Source: an uncultured Oscillospiraceae bacterium
Lineage (GTDB): Bacteria; Bacillota; Clostridia; Oscillospirales; Ruminococcaceae
Direction: 5' to 3'
Length of the DNA: 21,279 bases
Assembly (NCBI GenBank): GCA_934463345.1
Contig: CAKSJL010000025.1
Coordinates: forward strand, 1 to 21,279
This document shows positions 15,018 to 21,279 of the stretch, piece by piece. The translations under genes and the position numbers were made by a program. Position 1 is the first letter of the stretch. Every line of letters begins with the position of its first letter. The notes under the pieces were generated by a model. That model made no database searches. It saw only the letters and a list, made by a program, of their open reading frames with translations, and was not told the origin of the DNA.

Positions 15018-15028
15018 TCAGTAAACTT

Positions 15029-15074
15029 ATCCTGTGATTCCGTTTTGAGAAAACCGGATTTCACAGGATTTTTT
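15029..15074 (+). terminator. Intrinsic terminator between secG and rnr
   Basis: ATCCTGTGA (15029-15037) pairs with TCACAGGAT (15061-15069), with inner TCCG/CGGA pairing after a small bulge, then a T-run at 15069-15074. It ends about 40 bases before the rnr start codon and may act as an attenuator if rnr lacks its own promoter. Confidence 0.87.
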
Positions 15075-15114
15075 ATTATACAGACTATTCCACTCAACAG
15101 CGAGGATATAGAAA

Positions 15115-17265
15115 ATGAGTAAAAAAAACAATAAACAGCCTATCAGCGATAAATATTCGGTTGAAAGCTACAGAAATAAAATTCTGACATTTATTATAAA
15201 ATCGGGAAAAAAGCCTATTCCGTTGAAAGAACTAGCTGCAAAGTGCCGCAGCACAAGAGGAAACAGCAAAAATTTTTCAACAGCTTTAAACGAGCTTGTA
15301 ACATCTGGTGAAATTTATGAGCGCAGAAGAGGATTTGTAAAAACAGAAATTCTTGGCTACTTCACTGCAAAAATTCTAAGACTCAACAGAACTTTCGGAT
15401 TTATGGAGAAATGTGACACAGGTGAAGAAATATTTGTTCCGGGAAAATTTCTTTGCGGAGCAATGCCCGGAGATATTGTTCTTGGAAACTATATTGAATC
15501 TCGTTCCGGAAGTCCGGAGGGAGAGGTAATAGATGTTCTTCAGCCGTCAGAATCAAACCTTTCCGGTGTTATTGTAGAAGAATTCGGAACACAGTTTTTT
15601 CTGCCGGATTCTATATCAAAAACACCTGTCAGAATCGTTGACAGCGATGTTATTTACAACACTGGCGACAAGGTTCTGGCACAAATTGCATTCAGAGGTA
15701 AACGTCACGCTGAACATAAGGCAAGAATTATTTTCTGTTTCGGAAGCGCTCAGAAGGCTTCAAGCTGTGCCGAAGCTATAATTGCTGAAAGCGGTGTCGT
15801 ACCTGAATTTCCTGAAAACGTCATACATGAAGCAAAAAAGATTTCAGCTGCCGGAGTCTGGGAAGATGATACAAAGGGCAGACTTGACTTGCGTGACGAA
15901 ATCATATTTACAATAGACAGTGCGGAATCAAAGGATCTTGACGACGCTGTTTCAGTCAGCAAAACCTCCGGCGGATATACTCTTGGAGTCCATATAGCTG
16001 ATGTTTCACATTATGTCAGAGGAAACAGTCCGCTCGACAAGGAAGCTCTCGAAAGAGGTACAAGCATATACTACGCTGACAAGGTTATCCCGATGCTGCC
16101 CAAAGAGCTTTCAAACGGTATCTGTTCACTTAATCCGAATGAAAACAGACTTACATTTTCTGCAATAATCAATCTTACTGCTGACGGAATTATAAAAGAC
16201 TTTAAATTTGTAAAATCTGTTATATGCTCAAGGGTTAAAGGCGTTTACTCAGAAATAAATTCACTACTTGACAATACAGCTGATGAAAATATAAGGCAAA
16301 AATATTCCGGTCTTGAAGAAACAATAGGCATTATGAACGAACTTGCAGATATTCTCATTGCAAACAGAAAAAAACGTGGCGCACCGGAAATTGAAACTTC
16401 CGAAAGCAAGCTTATAATCAATAACGACATTTGCGAAGGCGTTATGCCAAGAACACGAGGCAAGAGTGAAATGATCATAGAAGAATTCATGCTCACTGCT
16501 AATGAAGCTGCCGCAAGACTTGCAAAAGAAAAGGAATCTCCTTTTGTATATCGTGTTCACGAATCCCCTTCACCAGAAAAGATTACAACTCTCAAGGATG
16601 GACTAAGGAGGCTTAACGTTGAATTTCCTTCATTCACTGACGCAAAGCCTGTACATCTTGCACAAATTCTTGAAAATGCCAAGGACAAGCCAACATATAA
16701 TATTGTAAATATGATGACTCTGCGTTCAATGGCAAAAGCAAAATATGAACCTGAGCCAAAGGGACATTTTGGTTTGGCGCTGGAAGATTATGCACATTTT
16801 ACTTCCCCTATCAGACGATATCCGGATCTTGCGATACACAGAATTCTTTCTGACATAATTGATGGTGCAGACAAAGAGTGGTTAGACAAAAGGTATTCCG
16901 GATTTGTTCAGAGAGCCTCACAACGTTCAACTGAGACGGAAATAAGAGCCATGAATATCGAACGTGACTGCGAGGACTGCTATAAAGCAGAATATATGCA
17001 GCAACATCTGGGAGAGGTATTCACCGGAATAATTTCAAGCGTTACTGAATTCGGATTTTATGTGGAGCTTCCAAACACAGTTGAAGGACTTGTTCATGTA
17101 AATAGTCTGCCGGAAGGAAATTATATATATGATGGTTATTTCAGCATTGCTGACGAATACAGCAGCGTTGTATTTACTGCCGGCGACAGAATTAATGTAA
17201 TGGTTGCAGGCGCAAATGTTAACAATGGAAAAATTGACTTTGAACTTGCAGACAATGAGGAGTAA
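15115..17265 (+). CDS. rnr: Ribonuclease R, 3'-5' exoribonuclease
   Basis: 716 residues in the usual RNase R order. Residues about 15-75 are a winged-helix start (YRNKILTFIIKSGKKPIPLKEL); cold-shock domains follow (about 80-220, including FGFMEK and EIFVPG). The RNB exonuclease core spans about 255-590: IDSAESKDLDDAV with Mg2+-binding Asp268, Asp274, Asp276 and Asp277, GVHIADVSHYV, YYADKVIPMLP, and FTSPIRRYPDLAIHR. The S1 domain is at about 633-712 (GEVFTGIISSVTEFGFYVEL). RNase R degrades structured RNA, including rRNA and tmRNA-tagged messages. The C-terminus ends soon after S1, without the long lysine-rich tail of the E. coli enzyme. GAGG lies about 10 bases before ATG. smpB, often next to rnr, is not present; a lipoprotein gene starts 6 bases after the stop. 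Confidence 0.97.
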   Translation: MSKKNNKQPISDKYSVESYRNKILTFIIKSGKKPIPLKELAAKCRSTRGNSKNFSTALNELVTSGEIYERRRGFVKTEILGYFTAKILRLNRTFGFMEKCDTGEEIFVPGKFLCGAMPGDIVLGNYIESRSGSPEGEVIDVLQPSESNLSGVIVEEFGTQFFLPDSISKTPVRIVDSDVIYNTGDKVLAQIAFRGKRHAEHKARIIFCFGSAQKASSCAEAIIAESGVVPEFPENVIHEAKKISAAGVWEDDTKGRLDLRDEIIFTIDSAESKDLDDAVSVSKTSGGYTLGVHIADVSHYVRGNSPLDKEALERGTSIYYADKVIPMLPKELSNGICSLNPNENRLTFSAIINLTADGIIKDFKFVKSVICSRVKGVYSEINSLLDNTADENIRQKYSGLEETIGIMNELADILIANRKKRGAPEIETSESKLIINNDICEGVMPRTRGKSEMIIEEFMLTANEAAARLAKEKESPFVYRVHESPSPEKITTLKDGLRRLNVEFPSFTDAKPVHLAQILENAKDKPTYNIVNMMTLRSMAKAKYEPEPKGHFGLALEDYAHFTSPIRRYPDLAIHRILSDIIDGADKEWLDKRYSGFVQRASQRSTETEIRAMNIERDCEDCYKAEYMQQHLGEVFTGIISSVTEFGFYVELPNTVEGLVHVNSLPEGNYIYDGYFSIADEYSSVVFTAGDRINVMVAGANVNNGKIDFELADNEE

Positions 17266-17271
17266 AACAAA

Positions 17272-18039
17272 ATGAAGAAATTACTTATTTTCTTAATTAC
17301 AGCAGCTTTGACACTATCAGCTGCCGGATGCAAAAAAACTGATGATGAAAGCTCAGTTAAAAAAGATCCATCGTCAGTTTCAAGTCATGAGAAAAACGAA
17401 GATAATTCAGAAAGCAGTAAAACCGAAAACCTCAGCACTGAACCTGCTGCAACTGAAACTGACAGCAATTCAGCTGAAGAAAGCTCTGAAAACACTGAAG
17501 AATCCGCTGTAATTGAACCTGACAGCTCTGCACAAGACAATGACAGCGACAGCAATTCATCATCGCAGTCTGACGAAAGTCCAGACGAAAGCAATATAAC
17601 AGCAGCTGCTCAGACTTTGTATCAGAGTGGAATAGAAATGTTCATAAAGGTCATGCTAAGCTCGCCTTATCCTCTCGACTACGACAGCATGGATTCAATG
17701 GGAAATATACTGATTGCGGATTCATCTGTAACATCAGTTGATGATATTGCTAATTACTACTGCACTGTTTTCAGCCAGCCGGACAGCTACATTTATGAAC
17801 GCTACACCGAAACAGACGGCAGAGTTTACTGCAATGACGCTTCAAGGGGAACAAATATTTACTATAAAAGTACTGACCTTGAGTACGTTTCCGACGATGG
17901 AAGTACATTTACATTCAACGCTGTTTCACATTATGGCGATCCGGATACAGGAGAAAATCCGTACGACAAAACAGCAACATTTTCTTTTGAGCTGACGGAC
18001 AATGGCTATAGAATAACTGAATTCACATTCCCAGAATAA
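17272..18039 (+). CDS. Lipoprotein with long acidic Ser-rich linker and unknown C-terminal domain
   Basis: 255 residues. A lipoprotein signal peptide ends in the lipobox LSAAGC, making Cys20 the lipid-modified residue. Residues 21-110 are low-complexity, rich in Ser, Glu, Asp, Asn and Thr (ESSENTEESAV, DNDSDSNSSSQSDES), a flexible spacer through the cell wall. Residues 112-255 form a domain with many aromatic residues and strand-like patterns (YYCTVFSQPDSYIYERY, KTATFSFELTDNGYRITEFTF), possibly an NTF2/cystatin-like fold, but I do not recognise the family. A GAGGAG ribosome site lies in the last codons of rnr and the gap is 6 bases, so it is co-transcribed with rnr. It ends at a bidirectional terminator. 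Confidence 0.85.
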   Translation: MKKLLIFLITAALTLSAAGCKKTDDESSVKKDPSSVSSHEKNEDNSESSKTENLSTEPAATETDSNSAEESSENTEESAVIEPDSSAQDNDSDSNSSSQSDESPDESNITAAAQTLYQSGIEMFIKVMLSSPYPLDYDSMDSMGNILIADSSVTSVDDIANYYCTVFSQPDSYIYERYTETDGRVYCNDASRGTNIYYKSTDLEYVSDDGSTFTFNAVSHYGDPDTGENPYDKTATFSFELTDNGYRITEFTFPE

Positions 18040-18062
18040 AAATTTTTCTTTACAGACAGACG

Positions 18063-18096
18063 AAAAACGGTACAGATTTCACTCTGTACCGTTTTT
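18063..18096. terminator. Bidirectional terminator between convergent lipoprotein genes
   Basis: AAAAACGGTACAG (18063-18075) pairs perfectly with CTGTACCGTTTTT (18084-18096) around an 8-base loop. The A-run and T-run at the two ends give U-tracts in both directions, serving the plus-strand lipoprotein ending at 18039 and the minus-strand one ending at 18099. Confidence 0.95.
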
Positions 18097-18098
18097 AT

Positions 18099-18596
18099 TT
18101 ACATCTTGGTAAATTCATAAGGTGTAAGGTTATTAAGGCTGTAAAGATTCAGCTGTTCGTAATCAGGCATATAATACCCATAGAAAACGATTTCATTTTC
18201 TTCATCAAGAGTATTCTCTCCGCCCTGAATACGTTCCTTATTGTTCATAACGATTGTGTAATAATTTTCATCCTCGACTGCGTATCTGTTCATTACAGTA
18301 CGCTGACTTTCTTCCGACAATCCATGATTATCTGCAAGAAAGTCAATTGCTTCCTGACCAGACTTAACAATAAAATTTCCTGAATAATAATTATCGTCAC
18401 GTTCATTTTTACTGTTAAACCACTTGAATTCCCCGTTTTCTTCAAGTTCTAACAACATTCCGCTTGATGTCTGCCACTTGTTTCCCGATAAATAATCCCC
18501 TTTTTCCTCGGTCTTTTTGTTGCTGCAGGCTGACAGTGAAACCAACATTACAATTCCTACCGCACAAGCAGACGCTTTTTTTAAAAATGAGAACAT
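18099..18596 (-). CDS. Small lipoprotein, unknown function
   Basis: 165 residues. The signal peptide MFSFLKKASACAVGIVMLVSLSAC ends in lipobox LSAC, giving acylated Cys24. The mature part (about 140 residues) starts with a short charged linker and continues with alternating strands (NKWQTSSGMLLELEENGEFKWF, YYSGNFIVKSGQEAIDFL, ENYYTIVMNNKER, NEIVFYGYYMPDYEQLNLYSL), resembling a small beta-barrel or lipocalin-like fold, but I cannot name a family. A GGAG site sits 5 bases before ATG 18596. No promoter is evident between the tRNA-operon terminator (18634-18669) and the start codon, so expression may rely on tRNA-operon read-through. The last codon lies 2 bases from the shared terminator. Confidence 0.83.
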   Translation of the reverse strand: MFSFLKKASACAVGIVMLVSLSACSNKKTEEKGDYLSGNKWQTSSGMLLELEENGEFKWFNSKNERDDNYYSGNFIVKSGQEAIDFLADNHGLSEESQRTVMNRYAVEDENYYTIVMNNKERIQGGENTLDEENEIVFYGYYMPDYEQLNLYSLNNLTPYEFTKM

Positions 18597-18633
18597 TTAT
18601 ATACTCCTTACGCTTTGTTACTTGCATTTGCTT

Positions 18634-18669
18634 AAAAAAGTAACGCTCATGCATACACATAAGCGTTAC
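18634..18669 (-). terminator. Terminator of the tRNA operon
   Basis: On the minus strand GTAACGCTTATG (18669-18658) pairs with CATGAGCGTTAC (18651-18640), 12 pairs with one G-U and a 6-base loop, followed by TTTTTT (18639-18634). It begins 11 bases after the tRNA-Cys 3' end. Confidence 0.93.
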
Positions 18670-18679
18670 AATTTTTGTA

Positions 18680-18753
18680 TGGAGGCGCCACCCAGATTTG
18701 AACTGGGGATCAGGGTGTTGCAGACCCACGCCTTACCACTTGGCTATAGCGCC
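18680..18753 (-). tRNA. tRNA-Cys (GCA)
   Basis: 74 nt. The acceptor arm GGCGCTA pairs with TGGCGCC; the D arm is GCCAAGTGGTAAGGC; the anticodon loop CTGCAAC sits on stem GGGT/ACCC, giving anticodon GCA; the T arm is CCCAGTTCAAATCTGGG. U73 is the expected cysteine discriminator and CCA is encoded. It is the last gene of the tRNA operon. Confidence 0.96.
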
Positions 18754-18757
18754 ATAC

Positions 18758-18833
18758 TGGAGCGGATTACGAGGCTCGAACTCGCTACCTCCACCTTGGC
18801 AAGGTGGCGCTCTACCAGATGAGCTAAATCCGC
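18758..18833 (-). tRNA. tRNA-Gly (GCC)
   Basis: 76 nt. The acceptor GCGGATT pairs with AATCCGC; the anticodon stem CCACC/GGTGG carries loop TTGCCAA, anticodon GCC; the T arm is GCGAGTTCGAGCCTCGT with a normal TTCGA loop. CCA is encoded. Four bases separate it from tRNA-Cys and from tRNA-Asp. Confidence 0.97.
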
Positions 18834-18837
18834 ATAA

Positions 18838-18914
18838 TGGCGACCTGGATGGGACTCGAACCCACGACCTCCGCCGTGACAGGGCGGCGTTCTAACCAAC
18901 TGAACTACCAGGCC
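18838..18914 (-). tRNA. tRNA-Asp (GTC)
   Basis: 77 nt. The acceptor GGCCTGG pairs with CCAGGTC (one G-U type pair); the anticodon stem CCGCC/GGCGG carries loop CTGTCAC, anticodon GTC; the T arm is GTGGGTTCGAGTCCCAT. G73 fits aspartate identity and CCA is encoded. Confidence 0.97.
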
Positions 18915-18922
18915 GAATATTG

Positions 18923-18952
18923 TGCGGAATTGTTTTTGCGAACAATTCCGCA
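18923..18952. other. Perfect inverted repeat in the tRNA-Val/tRNA-Asp spacer
   Basis: TGCGGAATTGTT (18923-18934) and AACAATTCCGCA (18941-18952) are perfectly complementary with a 6-base loop. The other spacers in this operon are 4 bases; this one is 44. No U-run follows on the minus strand, so it is not an ordinary terminator. It could be an RNase III or other processing site separating tRNA-Val from the rest. Confidence 0.8.
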
Positions 18953-18958
18953 TCATTT

Positions 18959-19034
18959 TGGTGGGAACAATAGGGCTCGAACCTATGACCCTCTGCTTGT
19001 AAGGCAGATGCTCTCCCAGCTGAGCTATGCTCCC
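18959..19034 (-). tRNA. tRNA-Val (TAC)
   Basis: 76 nt. The acceptor GGGAGCA pairs with TGTTCCC (one G-U); the D arm is GCTCAGCTGGGAGAGC; the anticodon stem TCTGC/GCAGA carries loop CTTACAA, anticodon TAC; the T arm is CATAGGTTCGAGCCCTAT G-side paired. A73 and encoded CCA are present. It is the first gene of the operon. Confidence 0.97.
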
Positions 19035-19085
19035 ACTTACTTGCCATCGCTGTGTTGTTTTGTTGTATCCCCCAGCGACTTAATT

Positions 19086-19114
19086 ATTATAGCACATACT
19101 ATTTGATTTGTCAA
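19086..19114 (-). promoter_or_regulatory. tRNA operon promoter
   Basis: Perfect consensus on the minus strand: TTGACA at 19114-19109, a 17-base spacer and TATAAT at 19091-19086, also with TGC for an extended -10. Such strength suits stable-RNA genes. The leader before tRNA-Val contains CGCTG/CAGCG complementarity. Confidence 0.93.
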
Positions 19115-19148
19115 CACCTTTTTGAAAATTTTTTTGAAATTTTTCAGA

Positions 19149-20015
19149 TTATTTTTTCAGGCGTCTGACTTCGTCCGGAGTAAATCTGTAAACATTCCCG
19201 CAGAAGTGGCATTCTACGTCGATACTGTCCATTTCATCAGCCATTTTTTCAAGCTCATCATTGCCGAGCGCCGCAAGAACTCTTTCAGTACGTTCTCTTG
19301 AGCAGTCGCATTTATACACTGCCTCTGTTGTATCCAGAATATTCGGCTCAAGACCATCCAAAAGCATCAGAGCAATTTCCTCCGGTGTGTGACTGCCAAA
19401 AAGCTCAGTCACCGAACTTATCTGAGAAATATTCTTTTCAATAGTGCTTATACAGCTTTCGTCAGCAAATGGCAGAAGCTGAACCAGAAATCCTCCGGCG
19501 CATTTTACAGACAGGTCAGGATTCACAAGGACTCCCAGACCACACACAGTCGGCACCTGTTCGCTTGAAACAAAATAGTTTGCAATATCTTCGCCGATCT
19601 CTCCTGAAACTATAGGTACTGTCCCCGAATACGGTTCTTTCAGACCAAGATCCTTTGAAACGGTCAGCGTACCGTTTTTTCCTACTGCTCCAGCAACGTC
19701 AAGCTTTCCGACAGAATTAAGCGGTATCTCAACCACAGGCTGCTGAACATAGCTTTTAACATTCCCCATTCCGTCCGACACAGCTATAAGAACTCCGGCA
19801 GGCCCATCGCCGTCAACCTTTATACTGAGCGAATCGTCCTTTCCCTTTAATCCGTAGCCCATAAGGGAAGCCGCTATAGTTAGACGTCCGAGTGCAGCCG
19901 TTACAACTGCGCTTGTTTTATGAATCTTTTCTATTTCATTTACAATATCAGAAGCGTCAAGCGCCATAGAAACTGCCGACGCATCCTTTGAAATTGCTCT
20001 TTTTAATATTCCCAT
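19149..20015 (-). CDS. hslO: Hsp33 redox-regulated holdase chaperone
   Basis: Cytosolic chaperone activated by oxidative unfolding. The 288-residue protein has the Hsp33 N-terminal core (TAALGRLTIAASLMG, the GDGPAG strand, YVQQPVVEIPLN, VSGEIGEDIANYFVSSEQVP, GGFLVQLLP) and the C-terminal redox switch with zinc-binding Cys236 and Cys238 (CDC) and Cys269 and Cys272 (CHFC); all four are present. I use ATG 20015 (MGILKRAIS), which has AAGGAG 6 bases upstream; an in-frame ATG at 20039 would overlap the spacer and lacks such a site. It lies 28 bases after the methyltransferase gene and is the last gene of that operon. Downstream is the tRNA promoter, with only a weak AT-rich hairpin before it. Confidence 0.97.
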   Translation of the reverse strand: MGILKRAISKDASAVSMALDASDIVNEIEKIHKTSAVVTAALGRLTIAASLMGYGLKGKDDSLSIKVDGDGPAGVLIAVSDGMGNVKSYVQQPVVEIPLNSVGKLDVAGAVGKNGTLTVSKDLGLKEPYSGTVPIVSGEIGEDIANYFVSSEQVPTVCGLGVLVNPDLSVKCAGGFLVQLLPFADESCISTIEKNISQISSVTELFGSHTPEEIALMLLDGLEPNILDTTEAVYKCDCSRERTERVLAALGNDELEKMADEMDSIDVECHFCGNVYRFTPDEVRRLKK

Positions 20016-20043
20016 TTTTATCTCCTTTTCAGAGTGCATTCGG

Positions 20044-20790
20044 TCATGGCTTTCTTACAACATATGCCGCCCTCTGCGTTGTTTCGCTGACGTCGCCGCC
20101 GTTTTCTCCGTCGCATCGCATAAGCACCTCAAATCCTGTTTCGGTCAGGAGCTTTTCTATCTCGTCAAGCGGATAGGCGTTTTCGTAAAAGCTCTCGCTG
20201 TACCTCGCATACGTTTCGTCATTCTCCGGAACAAAAAAGTCAAGCTCTATCTTAACTCTGCTGCCCTCACAGCTATTCTGCCAGACGCAGTAAACATCAT
20301 CTGTATCATAAACAAATGTATTTTCGCCCAGTACAACCTTATGCTTGTACTCCGTATTGATGTCAAAAATAAACAGTCCGCCATGCTCACAGAAAAGGAA
20401 CACCCTTTCAAAGACACGCCTCACATCCCCGATATTGTCAAGATGGTTCAGGCTGTCAAGATTGCAGACCGCAATATCGACCGTTCCAAAAAGATCAAGC
20501 TCACGCATATCCTGGCAGACGTACTGAATATTCTTTCCGCTTTCAAACTTTTTATCCATTGCAATTGTAAGCATATCGGGGGAGCTGTCAACGGCAACAA
20601 CATCATATCCAAGGGAATCAAGCCGCTCGGAAAGGCTTCCTGTTCCGCAAGCAATGTCGAGGAGAACCCCTCCCCTTTTTCCTCCGAATTTTTCAACGGC
20701 AGAGTCTATAAACGCCGCCTTTTCGCCATAGTCAACATTGCTCGTCAGCACATCGTAAAATTCAGCAAACACGCCGTAGCTTTTATTCAT
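20044..20790 (-). CDS. Class I SAM-dependent methyltransferase, substrate unknown
   Basis: 248 residues with a Rossmann-type methyltransferase fold. The N-terminal MNKSYGVFAEFYDVLTSNVDYGEKAAFI is typical of small-molecule or tRNA-associated methyltransferases of the UbiE-like group. Motif I is LLDIACGTGSLSERL (about 43-57), motif II is DVVAVDSSPDML with the acidic ribose-binding residue, and later motifs are VDIAVCNLDSLNHL and GGLFIFDINT. The C-terminal half is strand-rich (KIELDFFVPENDE) and differs from generic members, but I cannot assign a substrate. Its ATG overlaps the end of the upstream regulator gene by 8 bases (ATGAATAA), implying coupled translation. Confidence 0.9.
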   Translation of the reverse strand: MNKSYGVFAEFYDVLTSNVDYGEKAAFIDSAVEKFGGKRGGVLLDIACGTGSLSERLDSLGYDVVAVDSSPDMLTIAMDKKFESGKNIQYVCQDMRELDLFGTVDIAVCNLDSLNHLDNIGDVRRVFERVFLFCEHGGLFIFDINTEYKHKVVLGENTFVYDTDDVYCVWQNSCEGSRVKIELDFFVPENDETYARYSESFYENAYPLDEIEKLLTETGFEVLMRCDGENGGDVSETTQRAAYVVRKP

Positions 20791-21085
20791 CCTTGTTTTT
20801 GCCCCTCATTCTGTCAAATACTATGCTGTATCCATCGCAGCCATAATGCAGAGAACGATTTACACGACTGATGGTAGCGGTAGAGGCTCCTGTTTTCTCA
20901 GCAATCTCCAAATAAGTCTTACCGTCCTTCAGCATGGCAGCTACTTCAAAGCGCTGGGACAGAGATAATAATTCATTGACTGTACACAGATCCTCGAAGA
21001 AACTGTAGCATTCCTCACGGGACTGCAGACATAACACTGCATCAAACAGAGAATCTACAGCATCCGTTTTGATTTTTTTATTCAT
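20783..21085 (-). CDS. YerC/YecD-type TrpR-superfamily DNA-binding protein
   Basis: 100 residues matching the YerC/YecD subgroup of the TrpR-like family: helices FDAVLCLQSREECYSFFEDLCTVNEL, LLSLSQRFEVAAML, then the helix-turn-helix KTYLEIAEKTGASTATISRVNRSLHYG with a CDGYSIVFDRM tail. The family name comes from fold similarity to the tryptophan repressor; tryptophan binding is not established for YerC-type proteins and the ligand is unknown. The start is ATG 21085, with AAAGGTG upstream; a GTG at 21094 is too close to that site. First gene of an operon with the methyltransferase and hslO. A dyad overlaps its probable transcription start, suggesting autoregulation. Confidence 0.92.
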   Translation of the reverse strand: MNKKIKTDAVDSLFDAVLCLQSREECYSFFEDLCTVNELLSLSQRFEVAAMLKDGKTYLEIAEKTGASTATISRVNRSLHYGCDGYSIVFDRMRGKNKDE

Positions 21086-21102
21086 GCTCGACACACCTTT
21101 CC

Positions 21103-21130
21103 ATAGTTGTAATCAATACAACGCAACTAT
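21103..21130. promoter_or_regulatory. Candidate operator at the regulator operon start site
   Basis: Two overlapping dyads: GTTGTA (21106-21111) with TACAAC (21117-21122), and ATAGTTG (21103-21109) with CAACTAT (21124-21130). They lie between the -10 box and the yerC-type start codon, over the predicted start site, a place where repressor binding would block transcription. Assignment to the operon's own regulator is inference. Confidence 0.5.
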
Positions 21131-21134
21131 TTGT

Positions 21135-21163
21135 ATTTTAGCATACTAAAGTTTTAAAGTAAA
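21135..21163 (-). promoter_or_regulatory. Promoter of the regulator-methyltransferase-hslO operon
   Basis: On the minus strand TTTACT (21163-21158), a 17-base spacer and TAAAAT (21140-21135) preceded by TGC, an extended -10. The start site should fall near 21128, within the dyad described separately. Confidence 0.7.
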
Positions 21164-21226
21164 GGTGTGAAACAAAATAGTTATAAAATCTTCATAAATT
21201 CAAAGCATGAAGGGAAGGTACAAGTG

Positions 21227-21255
21227 TTGACATGTAGTTTTTGATACTATATAAT
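21227..21255 (+). promoter_or_regulatory. Consensus promoter directed out of the window
   Basis: TTGACA at 21227-21232, a 17-base spacer and TATAAT at 21250-21255 on the plus strand. It diverges from the regulator operon; the gene it drives lies beyond the right edge. The interval 21086-21279 holds only these regulatory elements. Confidence 0.88.
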
Positions 21256-21279
21256 AGCCACATAGAGAAAACAAGTAGC

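Noticed and set aside
18517..19106. Open frames crossing the tRNA cluster (proteins of 65-101 residues)
   Set aside because: They are translations of tRNA genes, a common false annotation (PPRFELGI, GLEPTTSA type sequences).
19115..19148. Terminator after hslO
   Set aside because: GAAAA/TTTTC pairing around an A-run is possible but very weak, and the region is simply AT-rich ahead of the tRNA promoter.

Overview
This window looks like a piece of a Firmicutes chromosome, most probably a Ruminococcus-type gut or rumen clostridium. The grounds are AT-rich DNA, strong Shine-Dalgarno sites with consensus SigA-type promoters, a tryptophan T-box, a fused trpGD gene, a type I dockerin protein and a secreted protein with many cell-wall/choline-binding-type repeats. 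Genus assignment is inference; no 16S gene is present.

Layout. Positions 1 to about 140 carry a GC-rich fragment of an M23 (LytM-type) peptidase that runs directly into a truncated trpA, which looks like an artificial or rearranged joint. From 139 to 6628 (minus strand) lies a tryptophan operon, promoter - T-box leader (UGG specifier, terminator/antiterminator) - trpE - trpGD - trpC - trpF - trpB - trpA, with overlapping or very closely spaced genes. Upstream, also on the minus strand, is a short formate/nitrite-transporter-family gene. From 7448 to 10419 (plus) there is an exported module: a 668-residue protein with about 23 cell-wall-binding-type repeats and a C-terminal transglutaminase-like domain whose catalytic histidine appears replaced, then a dockerin protein. 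A bidirectional terminator separates these from a convergent VanY-type (M15) membrane-anchored peptidase gene in which the usual catalytic glutamate also appears replaced.

From 11717 to 18039 (plus) are mscL, a CPA2-type cation/proton antiporter behind a structured 160-nt leader, a HAD phosphatase, secG, rnr (RNase R) and a lipoprotein. A second lipoprotein (minus) lies just after a bidirectional terminator. A four-tRNA operon (Val-Asp-Gly-Cys, minus) with a consensus promoter and its own terminator follows. The right end holds a minus-strand operon of a YerC-type TrpR-superfamily regulator, a SAM methyltransferase and hslO (Hsp33), with a candidate operator over its start site and a divergent consensus promoter pointing out of the window.

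Functionally the window is largely housekeeping (tryptophan synthesis, protein export, RNA decay, redox chaperone, osmotic and ion homeostasis). The accessory, more interesting part is 7.4-11.6 kb, which encodes surface proteins. I found no CRISPR array, transposase, phage gene or clear defence system. The strongest candidates for new biology are the degenerate-enzyme surface proteins, the repeat/hairpin leader at 7504-7613 and the antiporter leader RNA at 12450-12609.
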